Below the pieces are notes generated by a model. The model had not been told where the DNA came from, made no database searches, and was given only the letters and a program-made list of their open reading frames with translations. From NCBI RefSeq assembly GCF_010389155.1, contig NC_057762.1:39306055-39370054 (forward strand): 64,000 bases of DNA. Reading direction: 5' to 3'. Positions 58,398 to 64,000 of this stretch are shown here, piece after piece; within the stretch, counting starts at the first letter, position 1; every line of letters starts with the position of its first letter. Source of the DNA: Erigeron canadensis (lineage: Eukaryota > Streptophyta > Magnoliopsida > Asterales > Asteraceae). Position numbers and translations under genes: made by a program.

Positions 58398-60587
58398 TCA
58401 CATTGTAAGAGCCTCTGGAGCTACTAGGACAGATGACAACTTAGTGAAGGACATATTGGACATCAAATTACTCCAAGCAGAAGAATCTACACCAACAACA
58501 GGCTTTTTCTTTTTAACAACTAAGGGCTTTAATCGCTTCCTTTCAATTCTTGCCAGTACCTCAAACCATACATGTTCAACATTAGGCCTTGTACGCCATT
58601 CTGCCATAGTTTTCCACCGAGTATCATTCATTCTTATATTCCTTTCTAGTTCCAAATGAAAACGAAAAGTCGTTGACGCTTTAATCTTTGCTTTAAGTTT
58701 TGCCCTGGCAGCATTGCTATTAATTCTGACACCTAAAAAGCTTTTCAATATTTTTTCCAGCAGTCTTATCCTCATCCTCAAGGATACAACAGGAAACCGT
58801 TGCTTTTTATTGGTATGTTCAGAGTAACATATATCAGGACTTAAATCTATTATATCCTTGGATAGAAGATTTATTGTAATGTGTTGACCAGGATTTCGAG
58901 TCCTAAAGGCAACTACAGATGCAGAGCCAGAAATCCTGACTGGAAGTAATGCCATGCATGTCAAATATGGAAAGAACCATTGACGACACTGCTCTCTAAG
59001 AGCAATAAGGTTCCGTTCTTCTGGTCGCCCAAGATCAGTTGTTTGAAAAAGAGAGACTTCATGTGCGTTCTTGACTTCTACAGTAATGTCTTCACCAACA
59101 AGTATCCGTTTCAGACCAGCATGTGATGTGTTCCACTGAAACATATGATCCAAACGTACATGAGTTTAGCTGGACTAGAACTTAGCATATTAGAATGAGA
59201 ACAGCACTCAATCAAGTAGATTGACCCTTCATGCATATTATGACAAACTGTAAACAGTGGAACGTGGCTTGTTTCCCTCCCGTCCCCCAACCTCACTCTT
59301 TGTAAAACCGACAAAACCAACAGACAGACACAAATTAATGAGCAACTGCTAACACAGTTCATGTAAAAAGCATCGTATCCGCTAAACAAGAATACAAAAC
59401 ACAGGGGAAGGTGCAAAGCAAAAAACCAATCCATATTATCAAGCATTCACGTACTCGAAAGATGAGTCATCATGAAACTAAGGTTGGATCACAAGAGAAT
59501 AACTGTTATGCAAACTCGCAGAAAAGCAAATTTCTAAAAACTATATCAATCCTGATCATTCAATAAAATCATACACCTAATGATTACTGATAAATAACAA
59601 CTTTGGGCCGAGCCCTCATGAAACTTTAGTGGTTGGGGCTCGGAAAATCTCCAGTGGAGATCCAGCCATACATTCAATTCTGAGAAGCTACAGTTTTGTG
59701 TCCAACAGACCAATGCTCACCTGTGTACCTTGGTTGATTCCAGAGGGAAGGACTTTGTGAATTTAGTGACACAATTTCCAGAATGACACACACTACCTTA
59801 GCAGGATGTTGAGTCAGACTTGAGTAAAACTTACGGTCGTCTTCCAATAGTGAGGCGTGAGTGGGCTAGTCAGTAGTGCAACTTTGCAAGGTATAAAAGT
59901 TGCACAAATAAATTGGCAAACTGACACTTAAATGAACTTCGAAAGGCCACCAATTAACTAACTATATAAAGCTACAATAATCTACACACATAAACACAAA
60001 ATGCAAAGCAAGTCAATCACAAAGCTATTCAAAAAATAAAAACCATACCGGCAATGCCAACGACATTTCACCATCACCACTAACTATCAACTCCAAAGGC
60101 CCTTCCATCCGAACCGAACCAACGACCGCTCGTGAGCTAACTCGATTAGCCAAAACCTCAAAATCACTTCCTTTATTATCACCTCTAAATCTCTTCCACA
60201 TCGAAACTTCGTCTCGTAAATGAAACACGTAATCCTTCTTATTCGCTAATAAAAACTCAATCTCATATCTCTGCATATTTCCATACCTAACTTTCTCTAT
60301 TTCAAGTTTCGAAACCCTAATATCTTCCAACTTCCATTTTTCACTTTCAGATATTGATCCTATTACATCCTATAACATAAACACAGTTAATTTAATATAT
60401 ATATATACATATAAATATAGATAGATATAGCTATATGAACTGGTTAAATTGAACATACCGTGAGGAATTGAGAGGGTGGCGGACGAAATTCGTGGCTAAC
60501 TTTAGGGAAAATGAAGTGTGAAAGATTAAAAGCGATTGCTTGTTGTGATATAAATAAGAGTAAAAAATTGATTCTATTGATCATCAT
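58398..60587 (-). CDS. Plant-specific secretory-pathway protein, TIN1-like (395 aa)
   Basis: Three exons: 60587-60459 (43 codons), 60369-60049 (107), 59135-58398 (245 codons plus TGA), all phase 0. The N-terminus MMINRINFLLLFISQQAIAF looks like a cleavable signal peptide (a second ATG follows immediately at 60584). The rest has no membrane segment, no ER-retention KDEL and no enzyme motif I recognise. The order of motifs (an LEDIRVSKLEIEKVRYG stretch, GPLELIVSGDGEMSLALP, then VGEDITVEVKNAHEVSLF, and near the end EWRTRPNVEHVWFEVLARIE) resembles Arabidopsis TUNICAMYCIN INDUCED 1, a plant-specific ER-stress protein of unclear biochemical function. That resemblance is from memory and moderate; the gene model itself is firm. 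Introns 1 and 2 are 89 bp and 913 bp. Confidence 0.85.
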
Positions 60588-62467
60588 TATAATATAATGA
60601 TATATATATATATATATAAATTTGTGTGTATATTGATTGAAAGTGAAAGTGATATGTGTTACAGTATTGAATGATTGATGTTATAACAGTTTTTTCAGGT
60701 AACCAGATCTGGTGATGGAGAGAATTTGGTCTGATTTTAGGGAGTTGATTAGGATACATGTTTTCAAGCATAAGGTACAAGTAACTGGAGCGTGACATTA
60801 CCTTATATACTAAATTTTACAAGTTAAATTGCATAAAGGACAACATAGCTAATGCATCATATCTTATACCTTTTACTTTCTAATTTATCCTTATAGTTTT
60901 TACTTTTTAACATTTGACCCCCACAAGTTTTTATTTCTATATTAATCATAACAAACTTTATGATCTCATGTTTTTAACACATAAACTTCACATGTTTACG
61001 GTTTTACTCTCAAAAATTATGTATTTGTTTTTTTTGCTTTCTTTCTCATCTCCGAACTTTATAGCCTTATGATTCTCATCCTTACTTTTCCTTAACATTT
61101 GGTTTTATCACTTTGAGATGTATTTTTATTATATCGCATTGGAACAATATTACATAGTTACATCCATATCTGGTAGGTTTGTTGAAATTGTTTTTATCTT
61201 ACTTTAAAGTAGTCATTATCTTTTTCATGTGTATAGCAACAATTACAAGGGCTGTTTGTTGATAATTTTATTATGTTTATATCCAATTTTTTGTCGTTTG
61301 AAAAATGTGTTCCGCAGCAACGTGCGGGTAAGTTGATTAGTGTATATTGTTAACAAAGACAAGGCATGTAGAAGTATTGGTTAATTATTAGGTTTAGTAC
61401 TTTAAAAAATATATATATATTCGGTTTAGAGTGCATTAAAGTTTTATTTTGAAGAGATAAAAAAAGAAAGGGTAAAAAACTTTTAGTTTTTGTATTCTTG
61501 AGTTTTTGTTTTAAAAGAAAGGGAAGGGAAAGAAAGAGAAAAATAGGATTTTTGATCCCAAAACTTTCTTGCCACTTTTGACAAAATTTGGAAGGAAAAG
61601 TGGTGAAATTATTCTTATACCCCTCAAACTTATATAAAAGTTTTAATTACTACAAGGCTATAAATGTAAAATTGTATCTTTTTATCCTTTCTTTTCCTTC
61701 CCTTCTACCTCAAGAATACATTTAACTATCAACTTTCTTTTCTTTTCTTTCAACTCGAGAATGCCTCTTTTTTATTTAATTATCTATCCTTTCATTCTCT
61801 ATTCAATCTTCTCCTTTCTTTTCTTCTAATAAAAATTCGAGAATACAGTGTTAGTGTTTAATACTCGTGTTTAACTTTCACTTTTCAAAAAAAAAAAAAT
61901 TTAAGAAAAAAAATTGTTAAAAAATGATCTGCAGACTTTTCCTAAACTTAGGTACTGCCACTTTAAAAAAATTACAAATTAGACCTTTGAATTTGATAAA
62001 CATACATAGTCCCTTAATTTTACATAATCGACCCCTGAATTTTATATAATACTCCCCTACTTTACATAAAATAGGTACTACATGTTTTACCTCATATTTC
62101 CCATTTCATTATATACCTCTGGCCGGTAACTGGGTATGTTATATTATGACCTTTACTTTTTTGTCCATTATATAGTTATTGGGTTTGGATAGCATATTGG
62201 GCTCTTATAATTCAATATTGAAATAGTCCATTCAGAGTTTTCAATTTTCTAAATATTTTTATATTAATTTTTTTTTACAAAATGGAGTAAAGTTATATCT
62301 TTTTATTATCTTTAAATTTTTTTCATTTTTTGGTATAGGTTTTTTGGCAACATTTTGTAATTTTATGATGATATTGTTTTTGTTTTTTGTACTATAGGTG
62401 GTGTGGTACTTTTTAAAAGAAAAACGGATACTCGCAACAACGCGCAGGATGAACCACCTAATTATAT
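60588..62467. other. Intergenic with degenerate Helitron ends
   Basis: No gene. Helitron-like hairpins: CCGCAGCAACGTGCGG at 61312-61327 followed by TTAG, and CGCAACAACGCGCAGG near 62433 followed by CTAA at 62458-62461. Both are weak. Confidence 0.45.
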
Positions 62468-63455
62468 ATATAGATATAGGGGTGAGTTATTTTAAGAACC
62501 ACTAAAAAAAAAGAATGCGAGAACCAATCTCAACCCTCCATTCATCAAGATCAGAAAGGGCATGTTTGTCATTATTAAAAAAGTTGTCCAGCACTTTCTT
62601 TCTCTTTCCTCTTATTAAATCAAAAAATATCTAAATCATTAAAAAACTTTTATCTCACAAACCGTACATCGTTAGACGGAAAAAAAAGCACGGGTAGTCT
62701 TGAAATTTCGTCCTCTTTCATTAGAGATGCGATTCGATATACATGTGTAAGTACAACCTACACATGTGTAGGAAAGACTTAGAAGTAGTGAGTTGTATAA
62801 CCTGCCCATGCGTAAGTACAATCTGCCCATGGGTAAGTATGGGTAAGTTATTTATAAAGTTCAAAAAAGATAAGAACGCATTGTAAAACCCTAAATGCTA
62901 AACCCTAAAGCTTAATTTCTAATCCGAGGGGGAAGCTACTTTCTAAAAACCCTGGAAAATCTAAACCTTAAATGTTAAACCCTAAAAACCTAAAACAGAT
63001 GAGGGTTCCCACTCTAGGGTTTAGGGTTTAAAGCCCGAGGGTTAGCCTATCGGTTAACCCTCGACCTTCAAACCCTAAACCCTAGAGCGGGTACACGGTA
63101 CACTTACACATGTGTAAGATGAACGTGATGGAAAAAAAATGAAATTTAAAAAGTCGTCAAAAGTATATCGAATCGCATCTCTAATGAAAGATGATGAAAT
63201 TCTAAGACTACCCATGCTTTTCTTTTCGTCTAACGATTTACGGTTTGTGAGATAAATTTTTTTTAGTGAACTAGATAGAATTATATTAAAGTAAGAGAGA
63301 GAAAAAAAAGGAACTGACGAAAATACTCCTCTAGTGTTGAGAGGAGTTTTTTTATTTTTAATCTTGTCCATCCATTTTCTTTGATCCAAGGGTGTAGAGG
63401 AGTTCTTGAGTTTTTTTTTTTAGGAGTTATCAAATAATCCCTCCTCTCATATATA
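62468..63455. mobile_element. Long-inverted-repeat element (MULE-like) with telomere-like words
   Basis: Left arm (about 62650-62770) and right arm (about 63100-63265) are inverted copies: ACAAACCGTA.ATCGTTAGACG, TTCATTAGAGATGCGATTCG, ACATGTGTAAGT. Between them lies a segment rich in AAACCCTAAA/TTTAGGGTTT words (62885-63085). No coding capacity seen. Outer ends are approximate and no TSD was established. Confidence 0.6.
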
Positions 63456-63629
63456 TAAAAGTGAGACGAGGTAATATCAATTGAGCTCATATGGCATCTA
63501 TTTGATTTTTAATCTTTAAAGGTTAAAGGAAATATTTTATAATTTTTTAGTACAATAAGTATGATATAAAGGAAATTGAACAAATAAGTAAAAGCAACCA
63601 CAAATTCCCATGCCACATGAAACATGATG

Positions 63630-63790
63630 AACATATCAAAAGCATGTTATATATTAAGTGGAAGTAGGAAAGCTAGTATGTTGTCGATAGGAGGTAGGTC
63701 GACCCTCATATCATCGGTTTTGGGATTTGTAGGCATTTATTATCTCTCTATTTTTCGAATGCCCAAGAAGGTTAATCAAATTTCTAATAC
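63630..63790 (+). mobile_element. LINE reverse-transcriptase fragment
   Basis: Decodes as KASMLSIGGRSTLISSVLG, then IYYLSIFRMPKKV, matching the conserved LS-GGR-TLI-SVL...YY-SLF--P block after the catalytic part of plant LINE reverse transcriptases. Only about 50 codons survive. Confidence 0.75.
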
Positions 63791-64000
63791 TTGTTTTATT
63801 ATACCCAACCATTTATTATTAGTATTATCTAATTTCTAATTTAGAATGAGATGTTAATTTGTTAAAAAAAATTAAAGTATCTATTTATTGGTTTACCCAA
63901 AATCTGTGTGATAGACAATCTGCCAATCAAATGGTGTCCCCATCTTGTATAAACAACTCCCTGAATATCTTGATTCATCACATACATATCTCTGACTTCT

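Noticed and set aside
62885..63085. Interstitial telomere
   Set aside because: Heptamers are scattered, in both orientations and inside an inverted-repeat element; there is no long tandem array.
1..64000. CRISPR arrays, rRNA, tRNA genes, operons
   Set aside because: Eukaryotic context; no regularly spaced repeats, no cloverleaf with proper boxes outside the SINE-like element, no ribosomal sequence recognised.

Overview
This is plant nuclear DNA: AT-rich, with spliced genes using GT-AG introns, plant-specific gene families and a dense layer of transposon debris. It is clearly a eudicot. An asterid such as an Asteraceae species is plausible from repeat style, but I cannot prove it. I reconstructed exons by hand from splice signals, reading phase and family conservation; the splice joins given for the intact genes keep frame throughout.

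Layout. (1) 2.9-31.3 kb is a local array in which one unit, a serpin gene on + facing the 3' side of a MAPKKK gene on -, occurs four times. Unit A (2.9-5.5 kb) has a serpin broken by one 13-nt deletion plus a scrap of the kinase gene. Unit B (7.1-13.9 kb) has an intact 410-aa serpin with a 3.3-kb first intron full of Helitrons, plus kinase exons 2-3. Unit C (14.5-22.7 kb) has a serpin pseudogene with a young gag-only LTR element in its intron, plus kinase exon 4 and intron 3. Unit D (23.8-31.3 kb) has an intact 421-aa serpin and the only complete kinase, a 668-aa MAPKKK5/YODA-class enzyme. The four serpins share their scaffold but differ sharply in the reactive-centre loop.

(2) 31.3-37.9 kb is intergenic, with a SINE, a palindrome-rich foldback element, LTR remnants and a 5'-truncated LINE carrying a 24-C tract. 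(3) 37.9-41.8 kb (-) is a complete 14-exon nucleobase-ascorbate transporter (548 aa). (4) 42-54 kb is a gene-poor transposon graveyard with a hAT-type MITE and several non-autonomous Helitron ends. (5) 54.4-56.6 kb (+) is a complete NPF (NRT1/PTR) transporter of 590 aa. (6) 58.4-60.6 kb (-) is a 395-aa plant-specific secretory protein resembling TIN1. (7) 60.6-64 kb is intergenic, with an element of long inverted arms and telomere-like heptamers and a LINE reverse-transcriptase fragment.

Nothing suggests that the transporters, the kinase and the secretory protein form one pathway. The coherent system is the serpin array: a repeated protease-inhibitor scaffold with divergent bait loops, linked to a MAPKKK of a class that acts in immune signalling in other plants.
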